DNA of 64,000 nt from Tropicimonas sp. IMCC34043. GTDB lineage: Bacteria; Pseudomonadota; Alphaproteobacteria; Rhodobacterales; Rhodobacteraceae. Below the pieces are notes generated by a model. That model saw only the letters and a list, made by a program, of their open reading frames with translations, ran no database searches and had not been told where the DNA came from. Below, one piece after another: positions 56,307-64,000 of the stretch; within the stretch, counting starts at the first letter, position 1, and each line of letters opens with the position of its first letter. The position numbers and the translations under genes were made by a program. Location of the stretch: positions 1,550,001-1,614,000 of the forward strand of contig NZ_QMEK01000001.1 in NCBI RefSeq assembly GCF_003390845.1, given 5' to 3'.

Positions 56307-57896
56307 TCAGGAGTTCGACTCGATGAAGGCGATCACCGCCTTGATCTCGTCGTCCTTCTTCAGCCCGGCAAAGGCCATCTTGTTCCCCTTAATATAGGCC
56401 TTTGGGTCGGCGAGGTATTCCGAAATCGTGGTCTCGTTCCAGACCAGGCCACCGCCGCCCGCATCGGTCATGGCCGGCGAATACCTGAACCCCTCCTCGG
56501 TGCCCGCGGTGCGGCCGACGAGACCGGTCAGGACCGGGCCGACCTTGTTCTTGGCCCCCTCGCCCACGGCGTGGCAGGCCTGGCATTTCTTGAATACCTT
56601 CGCGCCTGCGGCCACCAGTTCGGGATCCTGCGCCATGGTCATCGCCGCCGCGGGGGCGGCCGCGGCCTCGGGGGCCACGACATCGGTGTTCGGCGCCTCG
56701 GCCACCGCGACGACCGCCGCGGCCTCGGGCATCGCCTCGGGTTCGGCGGCTGGCGTCGCCGTCTCGGCGCCCGCGTCCATCCCCTGCATCGCCGCCGCAT
56801 CGACGACAACATCACTGCCGCCGTGATCCGGCGTCACGTCGAGAACGGCGGCACGCATGGTGATCTCGACGCTGTCCTTGCAGTTCTCCATGCAGGGGGC
56901 CTGGCTGAACTTGCCGTATTCGGTCGCGTCCCGGTCATCGACGAAGAAGCCGTCGGCATTGGGCATTTCGACGTCGAGGAAGGTTTCCTTCGACAGCACG
57001 AAATCGTCCTCCACGAGGTCGTTCGAATAGACGATATAGGCCACCAGCGCATAGACATCGTCGTCGCTCATGGTCTGGGCAGCGCCGAAGGGCATCGAGC
57101 GGCGGACATAATCGTAGGTCGTCGACAGGTGCGGCCAGAAGGAACCAACCGTCTTCAGCGGATCGTCGCGGTTGAGCGTGCCCATCCCGCCGGCAAGCTT
57201 TGGCCAGTTGTCGACGCCTTCGGCGAACTCCCCGTGGCAGACCGCGCAGTTCTCCGAGAACAGCATTTCGCCATCCTCGACCGACCCCGACCCTTCCGGC
57301 AGGTTGCGGCCGTCGGGCATGATCTCCTTGGTCCAGGCCGTGATCTCTTCGGGCAGCGCAGTCCGGCCTAGGCCGAACTTGCCATGCGGCGGCGCTGTGT
57401 CGTCGCCGGCCATGGTCAGGGCATCGCCCTCGCCCTGCAGCCGATCCGTGCTGCCATCGACCAGTGGCGCCGCCGCGATATCGGCCGCAGCCGCCGTGTC
57501 CGGTGCCGCATCGGCCGCAGTTTCGGTAGCCGTGCCGGTGGCCGTGTCTACGGCAGTTTCTGTGGCCGCCATGTCGCTGGCGGCGGGGTCGGCGGCGACT
57601 GTGGCCGCAACCTCCGGCACCGCGGTTCCGGTTTCGGCAACCGCGACCGCTGCGGCGGGCGCCTCGGCCGGCGCGGGTTCGGCAGCGGCAGGTTCGGGCG
57701 CCACGTCGGCTGCAACCGCCGCTTCGGCGATCTGCCGCGCCGCTTCCTGTTGCGCCTGCTGCGCGGCCTCGGCCGCAACCTCGGCCGCCTTCGTCGTGGC
57801 GCGGTCGTTCATCCCGACCGAGACCCCGATGGCCGACAGCCCGAGCACCCCCACCAGGGCAAGCTGACCCGGAAATTCCTTAGGAAATCTCGACAT
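56307..57896 (-). CDS. soxD: SoxD, diheme cytochrome c subunit of sulfur dehydrogenase
   Basis: A 529-residue partner of SoxC that takes electrons during sulfane-sulfur oxidation. The two haem sites are CAVCH (217-221) and CQACH (438-442), each in a c-type domain. An N-terminal hydrophobic helix (11-27) serves as signal or anchor. Two Ala/Pro/Glu-rich segments, about 35-145 and 365-422, are low-complexity insertions; Paracoccus SoxD is, as I recall, under 400 residues, so they explain the extra length. The gene starts inside the end of soxC (17-bp overlap). Confidence 0.92.
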   Translation of the reverse strand: MSRFPKEFPGQLALVGVLGLSAIGVSVGMNDRATTKAAEVAAEAAQQAQQEAARQIAEAAVAADVAPEPAAAEPAPAEAPAAAVAVAETGTAVPEVAATVAADPAASDMAATETAVDTATGTATETAADAAPDTAAAADIAAAPLVDGSTDRLQGEGDALTMAGDDTAPPHGKFGLGRTALPEEITAWTKEIMPDGRNLPEGSGSVEDGEMLFSENCAVCHGEFAEGVDNWPKLAGGMGTLNRDDPLKTVGSFWPHLSTTYDYVRRSMPFGAAQTMSDDDVYALVAYIVYSNDLVEDDFVLSKETFLDVEMPNADGFFVDDRDATEYGKFSQAPCMENCKDSVEITMRAAVLDVTPDHGGSDVVVDAAAMQGMDAGAETATPAAEPEAMPEAAAVVAVAEAPNTDVVAPEAAAAPAAAMTMAQDPELVAAGAKVFKKCQACHAVGEGAKNKVGPVLTGLVGRTAGTEEGFRYSPAMTDAGGGGLVWNETTISEYLADPKAYIKGNKMAFAGLKKDDEIKAVIAFIESNS

Positions 57897-59166
57897 TCTC
57901 GGCCTCCCCGTTCGGCTGGACCCACCAGGTCTGAATGCCGTTGTTGTGATAGACCGAGTTCAGCCCGCGCACCTCGCGCAGCTGGTTCTTGGTCGGCTGG
58001 ACATAGCCCGTGGCGTCATGCGCCCGGCTTTGCAGGAACATCTCTTCGCCCTGCCAGTCGTAATCGAGGTAGAACCGGGTCAGCGCCTTGTCCTGCCCGG
58101 GGGCGGCCAGCCGCGCCTTCATCCAGTTCTTGCCGCCATCGACGGTCACGTCGACTTCGGTGATCGCCCCGCGGCCCGACCAGGCAAGCCCGGTGATGAC
58201 CAGCGGCCCGTGGCCATGGGTGATCGGCGCCTGCGGGCTGGGGCTGGTGATGACCGACTTCGCGTCCATCACCCAGGTCCATTTGCGGCTGGTGCCGTCG
58301 GCCATGGTGTCGGTGTATTTCGAGGTCTCCTCGCGGCTTTCGACCGCGGCATCCGTCACCTCGATGCGGCGCAGCCACTTGATCCACATGTTGCCTTCCC
58401 AGCCCGGCACCACCAGGCGCACGGGATAGCCATGCTCCATGCGCAGCGCCTCGCCATTGGCCTTGAAGGCGACGAGGCAGTCGTCGAGCGCCTTGTCGAG
58501 CGGGATCGAGCGGCCGTTCGAGGACGCATCCGCCCCCTCGACATAGACCCACTTGCCCTCGGTCTTCACCCCGGCTTCGTCGAGCAGGGTGCGCAGCGGC
58601 ACGCCGGAATACTCCATGTTGTGGATCATGCCATGGGTGAACTGGGCCCCGTTCAACTGGGCACCGGCCCATTCCATGCCGGTGTTGGCGGCGCATTCCA
58701 GAAAAAAGGTGCGGTTGATGCGCGGGAACCGTTCCAGATCCTCATAGGTGAAGACCAGCGGCGTATCGACAAGGCCGTTGATCATCAGCCGATAGTCTTC
58801 CTTGCGCAGGCTGATCGCACCCGAATGGTGCCGCTCGAAGGCGCAGCCCTGCGGGGTGATCGTGCCGTCGAGCGCATGGATCGGCGAGAAGTTGATCGAG
58901 CTGATGGTGTCCGCGGTCAGCCATGCGACGTTACGGCGGATCACGTCGGATTCATATTCGATCGGCAGGCCATAGGGCGTGGCATCGACGCCGGCACCGG
59001 TGGCGCTGGCCCATTCCTGCACTTCGGTGATCAGCGGGTCGGGGGTCACTGCGGCTCTGGCGGCGGGGCTTGCCACGGCACCTGCGCCAACGGCGGCTGC
59101 CCCGGCCAGGAATTGCCGCCGGGAGGGCGCGAGGCCGGCGCCGCTCTTCTGGTCCTTGGTGGTCAT
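57880..59166 (-). CDS. soxC: SoxC, molybdenum sulfur dehydrogenase subunit
   Basis: A 428-residue periplasmic sulfite-oxidase-family protein that oxidises the sulfane sulfur bound to SoxY, giving complete thiosulfate oxidation without sulfur globules. A Tat signal is clear (SRRQFLAGAAA). The molybdopterin region reads RTFFLECAANTGMEW, with Cys as Mo ligand; later come SSNGRSIPLDKA and the dimerisation domain with VDGGKNW. SoxCD presence implies sulfate as end product. It overlaps soxD by 17 bp. Confidence 0.95.
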   Translation of the reverse strand: MTTKDQKSGAGLAPSRRQFLAGAAAVGAGAVASPAARAAVTPDPLITEVQEWASATGAGVDATPYGLPIEYESDVIRRNVAWLTADTISSINFSPIHALDGTITPQGCAFERHHSGAISLRKEDYRLMINGLVDTPLVFTYEDLERFPRINRTFFLECAANTGMEWAGAQLNGAQFTHGMIHNMEYSGVPLRTLLDEAGVKTEGKWVYVEGADASSNGRSIPLDKALDDCLVAFKANGEALRMEHGYPVRLVVPGWEGNMWIKWLRRIEVTDAAVESREETSKYTDTMADGTSRKWTWVMDAKSVITSPSPQAPITHGHGPLVITGLAWSGRGAITEVDVTVDGGKNWMKARLAAPGQDKALTRFYLDYDWQGEEMFLQSRAHDATGYVQPTKNQLREVRGLNSVYHNNGIQTWWVQPNGEAENVEIS

Positions 59167-59266
59167 CGGGGATGTCCTCCTTCGTTGCGGAAAACGCCGG
59201 GCCGGCCCGGCTGCGGTTTCGACGGACAGGCCAGAACGCCGGTCGCGAATGATGTGTCAGACCGGC

Positions 59267-60970
59267 TCAGATGCCGGTCACGATGACGGATGTGTTGGGC
59301 CTGGTGCTGACGGTGCCCAAATTGCGCACGTGCTCCTCGACCACGTCCCAGATCTGCGGCCCCTCGGTGCCCTCGTTGACGCTCGCCCAGCCCGCCACGA
59401 CATAGGTCTTGGCCGGGTCGATGGCCTCGCCGGTTTTCAGATGCACCATGTCGGTGATCCGGCTGCCCTGCGGTTTGGTGATGTCGATGGTATATCCCAT
59501 GCCACCGATCCGGACCATGTCGCCGCCCTGCTGATAATAGGGGTCGGTGTTGAACAGGTTGTCGGCCACGTCTTCCATGATGACATGGATGAATTCGCCT
59601 GTCATTTCGGTGCGATAGGCCTTGCCGTAGGTCATCGAGGTGACGTTCCAGATATCCTCGCGGGTGATCGGCGAGCCTGGCAGGATCGACGGGCCCCAGC
59701 GCACGCCCGGGCTCATGGCGATATCTGCCTCGCGCACCGTCAGCAGCGCGTCACAGATCAGGTCGTCCCAGCTGCCGTTGAAGTTGCCGCGCCGGAACAG
59801 GGTCGCGTCGCCGTCGGTCTCGCCGATCACCTCTTCGAGCTGTTCGACATAGGGCGCGCGCTGTTCCTCGATCACCGCCGCCATCTCGGGATCGGGGGCG
59901 ATCACGTCCGAGAAGATCGGGATCAGCTTGTGCCGGAAGCCCATCAGTTGCCCGTCCCGCACATCGAGATCGACGCGGCTGACGAACTTGCCGTTCGAGC
60001 CGGAGGCCACGATGATCGTTTGGCCGACCAGCACCGGCTCGGGCAGCGCGTCATGGGTGTGGCCCGACAGGATCACGTCGATGCCCGAAACCTTGGCGGC
60101 CATCTTGTGGTCCACATCGAAGCCGTTGTGCGACAGCAGCACGACCACCTCGGCGCCCTCGGCACGGGCCTCGTCCACCATCTCCTGCATCCGCTCGTCG
60201 CGGATCCCGAACGAGAATTCGGGGAACATCCAGCCCGGATTGGCAATCGGCATGTAGGGGAAGGCCTGACCGATCACGGCGATCTTGGTGCCGCCGCGTT
60301 CGAACATCTTGTAGCTTTCGAAATACTCCGAATGCTCGTCCCATTCCTTGTCGAAGATGTTCTGGCCAAGCGCGGCAAAGGGCAGCTCGCCCACCAGTTC
60401 GAGCAGCCGTTCCGAGCCGAGCGTGAATTCCCAGTGAAAGGTCATGGCGTCGGGCTTGAGCTGGTTCATGGCGTTGACCATGTCCTGACCGGCCGAGTGA
60501 TAGCAGGTGTAGGAGCCGTGCCAGGTGTCGCCGCCGTCAAGCAGCAGCGCATCGGGGCGTGCGGCGCGGATCGAATTGACCACGGTCGCAACCCGGTCGA
60601 GCCCGCCGACGCGGCCGTATTCCTTCCCGAGCGCTGCAAAGTCGTTGTAGGTCAGCGCATAGGCGTCGGGCGAGCCATCCGCGATGCCATAAAGCCGGCG
60701 AAAGTCGGCCCCGGTGACATGGGGCACCCGGCCGCGCGCATCGCCGACGCCCAGGTTGATCTCGGGTTCGCGGAAATAGACCGGCTTCAGCTGGGCGTGG
60801 ATGTCGGTCACATGGATCAGCGTCACATTGCCGAACGTATCGAACTCCAGCAGCTGATCCTGCGTCAGCTTCTGCTGGGCGGCCAGACGGGCCCAGTTGC
60901 CAAAGCCCGAGGCCCCGACGATGGCGGACGCGGCCATCGAGACCTGCAGAAAGTCACGGCGCGAGATCAT
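59267..60970 (-). CDS. soxB: SoxB, sulfate thiol esterase
   Basis: A 567-residue dimanganese hydrolase of the 5'-nucleotidase family that releases sulfate from SoxY-bound thiosulfonate. A Tat signal is present (ISRRDFLQVSMA). Metal-site motifs: LIHVTDIHAQL, LLDGGDTWHGS, LLSHNGFDVDH and ILSGHTHDALP. The length is typical. It begins 101 bp after soxA, beyond a strong terminator-like hairpin, with GGGGAAG before the ATG. Confidence 0.96.
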   Translation of the reverse strand: MISRRDFLQVSMAASAIVGASGFGNWARLAAQQKLTQDQLLEFDTFGNVTLIHVTDIHAQLKPVYFREPEINLGVGDARGRVPHVTGADFRRLYGIADGSPDAYALTYNDFAALGKEYGRVGGLDRVATVVNSIRAARPDALLLDGGDTWHGSYTCYHSAGQDMVNAMNQLKPDAMTFHWEFTLGSERLLELVGELPFAALGQNIFDKEWDEHSEYFESYKMFERGGTKIAVIGQAFPYMPIANPGWMFPEFSFGIRDERMQEMVDEARAEGAEVVVLLSHNGFDVDHKMAAKVSGIDVILSGHTHDALPEPVLVGQTIIVASGSNGKFVSRVDLDVRDGQLMGFRHKLIPIFSDVIAPDPEMAAVIEEQRAPYVEQLEEVIGETDGDATLFRRGNFNGSWDDLICDALLTVREADIAMSPGVRWGPSILPGSPITREDIWNVTSMTYGKAYRTEMTGEFIHVIMEDVADNLFNTDPYYQQGGDMVRIGGMGYTIDITKPQGSRITDMVHLKTGEAIDPAKTYVVAGWASVNEGTEGPQIWDVVEEHVRNLGTVSTRPNTSVIVTGI

Positions 60971-61029
60971 GCGTTCACTTCCCCTGTGCCACGCATAAAC
61001 ATGCGTGATTTTGAATGGATTGAGCCAAG

Positions 61030-61062
61030 AAAAACCCCGCTCGGCGTCTTGGCCGCGCGGGG
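61030..61062 (-). terminator. Intrinsic terminator between soxA and soxB
   Basis: Read leftward: CCCCGC, one mismatch, CGGC, loop CAAGAC, GCCG, GCGGGG, then TTTTT. A complete intrinsic terminator ten bases past the soxA stop and inside the sox gene order, so it is likely a partial terminator (attenuator) between soxXYZA and soxBCD. Confidence 0.8.
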
Positions 61063-61071
61063 CGCTGTATA

Positions 61072-61929
61072 TCAGTTGCGGACGGACGGTCCTTCGACCG
61101 ACAGGCCGTTGCCGCGCGAGGCGACATAAAGCTCGAGCGCCGTGAACTCCGGGCTGCCGATGTCGAACGGCACGCCGCGGGTGTCGCGGATGCAGCCCTT
61201 GAACCGGTTCTGGATCGACACCAGTGCCGCATCCTTCAGTCGGTAGGACGGGAAGGCATTGGTCTGGCCCTGGCTCAGGTGATCGGCGCGGATCCAGTCC
61301 CCGTAATGGTCCTCGTGGCAATTCGAGCAGGCAAGCTCCAGTTGCCCATAGCGGGTGTAATAGATCTCCTTGCCCTTCTCCCAGGTCTCCTGGGCCGGGC
61401 CGTCGATTGCCACGTTCATCGGAATGCCGCGGGATTCATAGGACATCAGCGCCGACATGTTGGTCATGTCCTTGCTGTTGAGGCCCCAGGCTTCGGCGCC
61501 CATCCGTTCGGTCCGGCAGGTGTTGATCGTCTGCTCGAGCGTCCAGACCTCGCCGGCGTTCTCGTTCCATTTCGGATAGACCGCACGGACACCGACCATC
61601 TGGCCGTCCTCCAGCGCACCGTGGCAGTCCGAACAGGCCTTGCCGGCCGTGCCTTCAACCGAATCCCAGGCCTCCATGGCCGACTCGACACCGAGCATGC
61701 CCGGGTTGTCGAAATCGTCGCGCTGAACGTCCCGCGTGTCTTCGGACCGGAACAGCCAGCCCGAATAGATCTCGTCGAACGCGCCCAGATGGGCGGGCGC
61801 CGGGGCCTTGGTGACGATCTCGATATCATCGTTGATGACAAGCTCGTCCTCCGCCATTTCCGCGGACGCAAGCGGCGCGTGGGCGATGGCGAGAGCCCCT
61901 GCGAGCGCCGTGTAAGCCCAGAATTTCAT
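61072..61929 (-). CDS. soxA: SoxA, L-cysteine S-thiosulfotransferase cytochrome subunit
   Basis: A 285-residue diheme c-type cytochrome that with SoxX couples thiosulfate to SoxY. A Sec signal ends ASAE (about residue 24). Haem sites are CSDCH and CSNCH. Conserved extra Cys occur in TINTCRTERMG and RFKGCIRDTRG; the latter is the active-site Cys that carries the persulfide and ligates haem 2 in Rhodovulum SoxA. The start at 61929 follows GGGAGG. Confidence 0.95.
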   Translation of the reverse strand: MKFWAYTALAGALAIAHAPLASAEMAEDELVINDDIEIVTKAPAPAHLGAFDEIYSGWLFRSEDTRDVQRDDFDNPGMLGVESAMEAWDSVEGTAGKACSDCHGALEDGQMVGVRAVYPKWNENAGEVWTLEQTINTCRTERMGAEAWGLNSKDMTNMSALMSYESRGIPMNVAIDGPAQETWEKGKEIYYTRYGQLELACSNCHEDHYGDWIRADHLSQGQTNAFPSYRLKDAALVSIQNRFKGCIRDTRGVPFDIGSPEFTALELYVASRGNGLSVEGPSVRN

Positions 61930-62015
61930 CTCTCGTGTCCTCCCGTTGGGTCGCCCCGCCCTGCAATAGATCTGCGGGGCGGGCTGTGCCTCACGTTCCG
62001 GTTGCGTCCGGGGTA

Positions 62016-62345
62016 TCAGCCGATCTCGATCGCCTTGACGTCCTCGTAGACCGACCCGTCGTCGTCGTACCACGTGAACTTGAACTCGCCCGCTTCAGGC
62101 ACCTTGGCATCGAATTCGATGTAGGGATTGGTCGAGATCGCCGACTCGAGCGTGACATCGACCACGTTCTCGCCGTTGAAATCGCAGGTGAAGCGATGGA
62201 TGATCGAGCGCGGGATGACGTTGCCGTCCTTGTCCTTGCGCTGCCCGGATTCCATCGGGTGGGAAATCAGGGTCTTGATCGTGATGACCTCGCCGGCCGC
62301 AGCACTTTTCGGGACTTTGACGCGGGGTTTAACACCGTCTGCCAT
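62016..62345 (-). CDS. soxZ: SoxZ, sulfur carrier partner
   Basis: A 109-residue periplasmic beta-sandwich that forms the SoxYZ heterodimer. It lacks a signal peptide, as expected, being exported with SoxY by Tat. KVPKSAAAGEVITIKTLISHP and the C-terminal FKFTWYDDDGSVYE are family hallmarks. It lies between soxY (78 bp) and soxA (86 bp). Confidence 0.95.
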   Translation of the reverse strand: MADGVKPRVKVPKSAAAGEVITIKTLISHPMESGQRKDKDGNVIPRSIIHRFTCDFNGENVVDVTLESAISTNPYIEFDAKVPEAGEFKFTWYDDDGSVYEDVKAIEIG

Positions 62346-62423
62346 TCTGTTGTTCTCCTGAGAAACTCTGGGAAATGCTGTCTCCGGCCCCGGGCGCGCT
62401 GGCCCGCCGGAAAAGCACCCGTG

Positions 62424-62840
62424 TCAGCCGCCGCAGCCGCCGATGGTCACCTTCACGGTCGAAGAGGCCTGGGCAAAGCTGCCGTCGGCCATCTTGGCAA
62501 TGGCCAACACGTCCTGGGTTCCGGCCAGCCGGATCCGGGTCGAGGCCGTCTGCGAACCGGCGAGCGGCCCGAACTTGAACGTCGCCACGCCCGGGGTGGG
62601 GTTGCCGGCCGCCACGATCATGATCTCGCTCGCACCCGGCGCATCGACCGTAATCGGCACTGTGTTGCCATTCTCGGCAATCTCCGGGGCGGTCAGTGTG
62701 ACGCCGCTGTTGCCGATGGCGCCACCGCCGGTGAAGGCGGCAATCACCTCGTCGGCAGAAGCGCTCGCACGGAAGGGCATGACGCCCATGGCGACGGCGC
62801 CAAGGCCAAGGGCCAGCGTCTCGCGTCGTGAGAAGTTCAT
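62424..62840 (-). CDS. soxY: SoxY, sulfur carrier protein
   Basis: A 138-residue carrier whose C-terminal Cys holds the pathway intermediates. The C-terminus is the canonical KVTIGGCGG. A Tat signal is present at the N-terminus (SRRETLALG), carrying the SoxYZ pair out. Start ATG 62840 with AAGGAG. Confidence 0.96.
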   Translation of the reverse strand: MNFSRRETLALGLGAVAMGVMPFRASASADEVIAAFTGGGAIGNSGVTLTAPEIAENGNTVPITVDAPGASEIMIVAAGNPTPGVATFKFGPLAGSQTASTRIRLAGTQDVLAIAKMADGSFAQASSTVKVTIGGCGG

Positions 62841-62914
62841 TCCTGTCTCCTTGAATTGGGAACGGCTTGAATGGGCAGGTGCAAACCGCACCGGGCGCCG
62901 GAACGGGCCCGTGA

Positions 62915-63409
62915 TCATTGTTCCTTGAGGGTCATCAGAAACGCGACGACGTCCTCGATCTGTTCGGGCGTCAGCAGCGGGGTGATGTCCTCGGGTGCAA
63001 TCGGCTTGCTGGTGAAACCGATCCCCGGGCGGATGAAACCGGTGACCTTGTAGAACGAGGGCATCATCGAACCGTCGAACGTCATCTTGGCGTTGGTCAC
63101 GATCCCGCGCAGCTGCGCCTCGGAGTACCGATCCGCCGCACCGTCAAGCGCAGGCCCGATATTGCCCGGAAACTGCACGTCGGGCAGGGTCGAGACCGCG
63201 TGGCACGACACGCAATTTCCGACCGATTTCTCGGCGTAGATCTCCGCCCCTGCCACCGGGTCGCCCGGCATTCCGGTCAGCGAGGCCGCAACCGCTCCGT
63301 CCTCGAAAACCACGTCGCCCGGGGCGACGGGGCTTGCCGAAACTCCTGTTCCAGCAAATCCAGTTGCCAGAATGCATGCGGCCGCTGCCGCTGTCATTGC
63401 GCGCTTCAT
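62915..63409 (-). CDS. soxX: SoxX, monohaem cytochrome subunit
   Basis: A 164-residue c-type cytochrome with a signal peptide ending SASP (about residue 26) and a single haem site CVSCH in the context KSVGNCVSCHAV. The axial Met is expected in SMMPSFYKV. With SoxA it forms the thiosulfate-coupling SoxAX complex. GGGAGG precedes ATG 63409, and the intergenic region upstream carries the operator described separately. Confidence 0.95.
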   Translation of the reverse strand: MKRAMTAAAAACILATGFAGTGVSASPVAPGDVVFEDGAVAASLTGMPGDPVAGAEIYAEKSVGNCVSCHAVSTLPDVQFPGNIGPALDGAADRYSEAQLRGIVTNAKMTFDGSMMPSFYKVTGFIRPGIGFTSKPIAPEDITPLLTPEQIEDVVAFLMTLKEQ

Positions 63410-63505
63410 TAGTCCTCCCGTGGCGTCACCGTTTGGCGATGGCTGCGATCGTTTCTTCGTCGCTCCGCATACCGTAGCGCACCGACTTCGGATCGCGCAA
63501 CAACA

Positions 63506-63523
63506 AATTCGCTTTCTTGAATT
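63506..63523. promoter_or_regulatory. SqrR/BigR/SoxR-type operator (ATTC-N8-GAAT)
   Basis: AATTC-GCTTTCTT-GAATT, a 5+5 dyad about 100 bp upstream of soxX. The core ATTC-N8-GAAT is the reported consensus of SqrR, the persulfide-responsive ArsR-family repressor of Rhodobacter capsulatus; SoxR and BigR are close homologues. It falls in the only substantial gap between soxW and soxX and so predicts a regulated promoter for soxXYZA(BCD). Confidence 0.65.
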
Positions 63524-63576
63524 CTCCGCACTGCAGCAAGATCCGCAACGCTGTATGGCCGGTCCCGCGACAGGGC

Positions 63577-64000
63577 TCACTCGGTGGTGTCCTGCTGCCG
63601 CTCGGTAATCATGCGGGCATGATAACGCTGGAAATCCTCGTCGGAATCATAGCCATGCTCTCTCACCCAGACCAGAAGGTCATAGGTCGTGCTGGGCCCG
63701 AAGGCCCCTGGCATGCTGACGACGGCTGCGCGGTTGGCAGCGACATCCTCGGGGACCTCTTCGGGCAAAAACAGCATCAGCGGGGTGAACATCAGCCCCC
63801 ATTTCTTTGCCATGTCCGATTCGGTCAGCACCTCGCCGTCGAAATCGGTCACTTCCGTCGCGCCGTGCATGTTCAGCTGCACCACGAAGTAGTTGTCGGT
63901 GATGTACTGGGCCACCTCGGGCTTCGAGAACGTGTTCTCGTGCATCTCCTTGCAATAGATGCAGCCGCGCTGTTCGAAGATCACCATCAGCCGCTTGCCC
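63577..64000 (-). CDS. soxW: SoxW-like thioredoxin, partial (cut by the right edge)
   Basis: The C-terminal part (about 140 residues) of a periplasmic thioredoxin-fold protein. The visible start of the domain reads RLMVIFEQRGCIYCKEMH with active site CIYC, then FTPLMLFLPEE with the cis-Pro. SoxW is reduced by SoxV and keeps the SoxY Cys reactive. The true start lies beyond position 64000. It stops 167 bp before soxX. Confidence 0.88.
   Translation of the reverse strand, partial: GKRLMVIFEQRGCIYCKEMHENTFSKPEVAQYITDNYFVVQLNMHGATEVTDFDGEVLTESDMAKKWGLMFTPLMLFLPEEVPEDVAANRAAVVSMPGAFGPSTTYDLLVWVREHGYDSDEDFQRYHARMITERQQDTTE

Overview
This 64 kb window looks like chromosome from a high-GC alphaproteobacterium of the order Rhodobacterales (Rhodobacter/Rhodovulum/Paracoccus relatives). 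The basis is protein-level resemblance (PurL, PntA/PntB, DUF3422, a VPLPA-CTERM-type exported protein), strong G/C third-position bias, dense ATGA-type gene overlaps, and a soxWXYZABCD thiosulfate-oxidation cluster of the Paracoccus/Rhodovulum kind. I cannot name a species. No rRNA, tRNA, CRISPR array, insertion sequence or prophage was recognised; apart from one decayed stretch (32.8-33.5 kb) the DNA is uniform.

Layout: 0.4-4.3 kb holds a DUF3611 membrane protein, purL and an exported nucleosidase-like protein. 4.8-11.2 kb holds transport functions: an MFS_3 exporter, an ArsR regulator/ArsP-type permease/mini-thioredoxin operon, a Ca/Na antiporter and an SLC13-type permease with RCK domains. 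11.2-17.9 kb has L-serine dehydratase and a probable electrophile/quinone-response regulon: a LysR regulator, a ring-cleaving-dioxygenase-like VOC protein, LtrA, a GNAT protein, and a VOC protein fused to a carboxylesterase (an MhqO-MhqD-like fusion). The two VOC genes share a related 17-bp dyad upstream.

18.2-24.1 kb is a BMP-type nucleobase/nucleoside ABC importer operon ending in a cytosine-deaminase homologue whose substrate-discriminating Asp is replaced by Cys, which points to 5-methylcytosine as substrate. 24.1-32.8 kb, on the opposite strand, is one long operon: an AmiC-like amide sensor, an ANTAR antiterminator, a dipeptide-type ABC importer, acetamidase/formamidase and a cysteine hydrolase. 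It is preceded by an intrinsic terminator placed just before the first gene, so it probably works by ligand-controlled antitermination.

32.8-33.5 kb contains gene scraps (a frameshifted patatin-like phospholipase and a membrane-protein tail). 33.5-46.3 kb has an orphan aldolase/PfkB kinase pair, a Bcr/CflA exporter with a DsbA-like protein, an acyl-CoA synthetase facing an XRE-cupin regulator, a glyoxalase, DUF3422, an ornithine/lysine decarboxylase and pntAB. 46.4-55.6 kb is a mixed region: an ICMT-like methyltransferase, DUF1328, exported proteins, an MBL-fold protein with a broken metal motif, kynureninase, D-lyxose isomerase, a gamma-glutamyl hydrolase-like amidotransferase, a VPLPA-CTERM protein and malate synthase G.

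55.8-64.0 kb is the sox cluster, read right to left: soxW (cut by the window end), soxX, Y, Z, A, B, C, D, then a DUF302 protein. An ATTC-N8-GAAT dyad, matching the SqrR/BigR-type persulfide-responsive repressor consensus, lies between soxW and soxX. A strong internal terminator lies between soxA and soxB. Together these suggest sulfide/persulfide-controlled expression, with the carrier/cytochrome half made in excess over the catalytic half.
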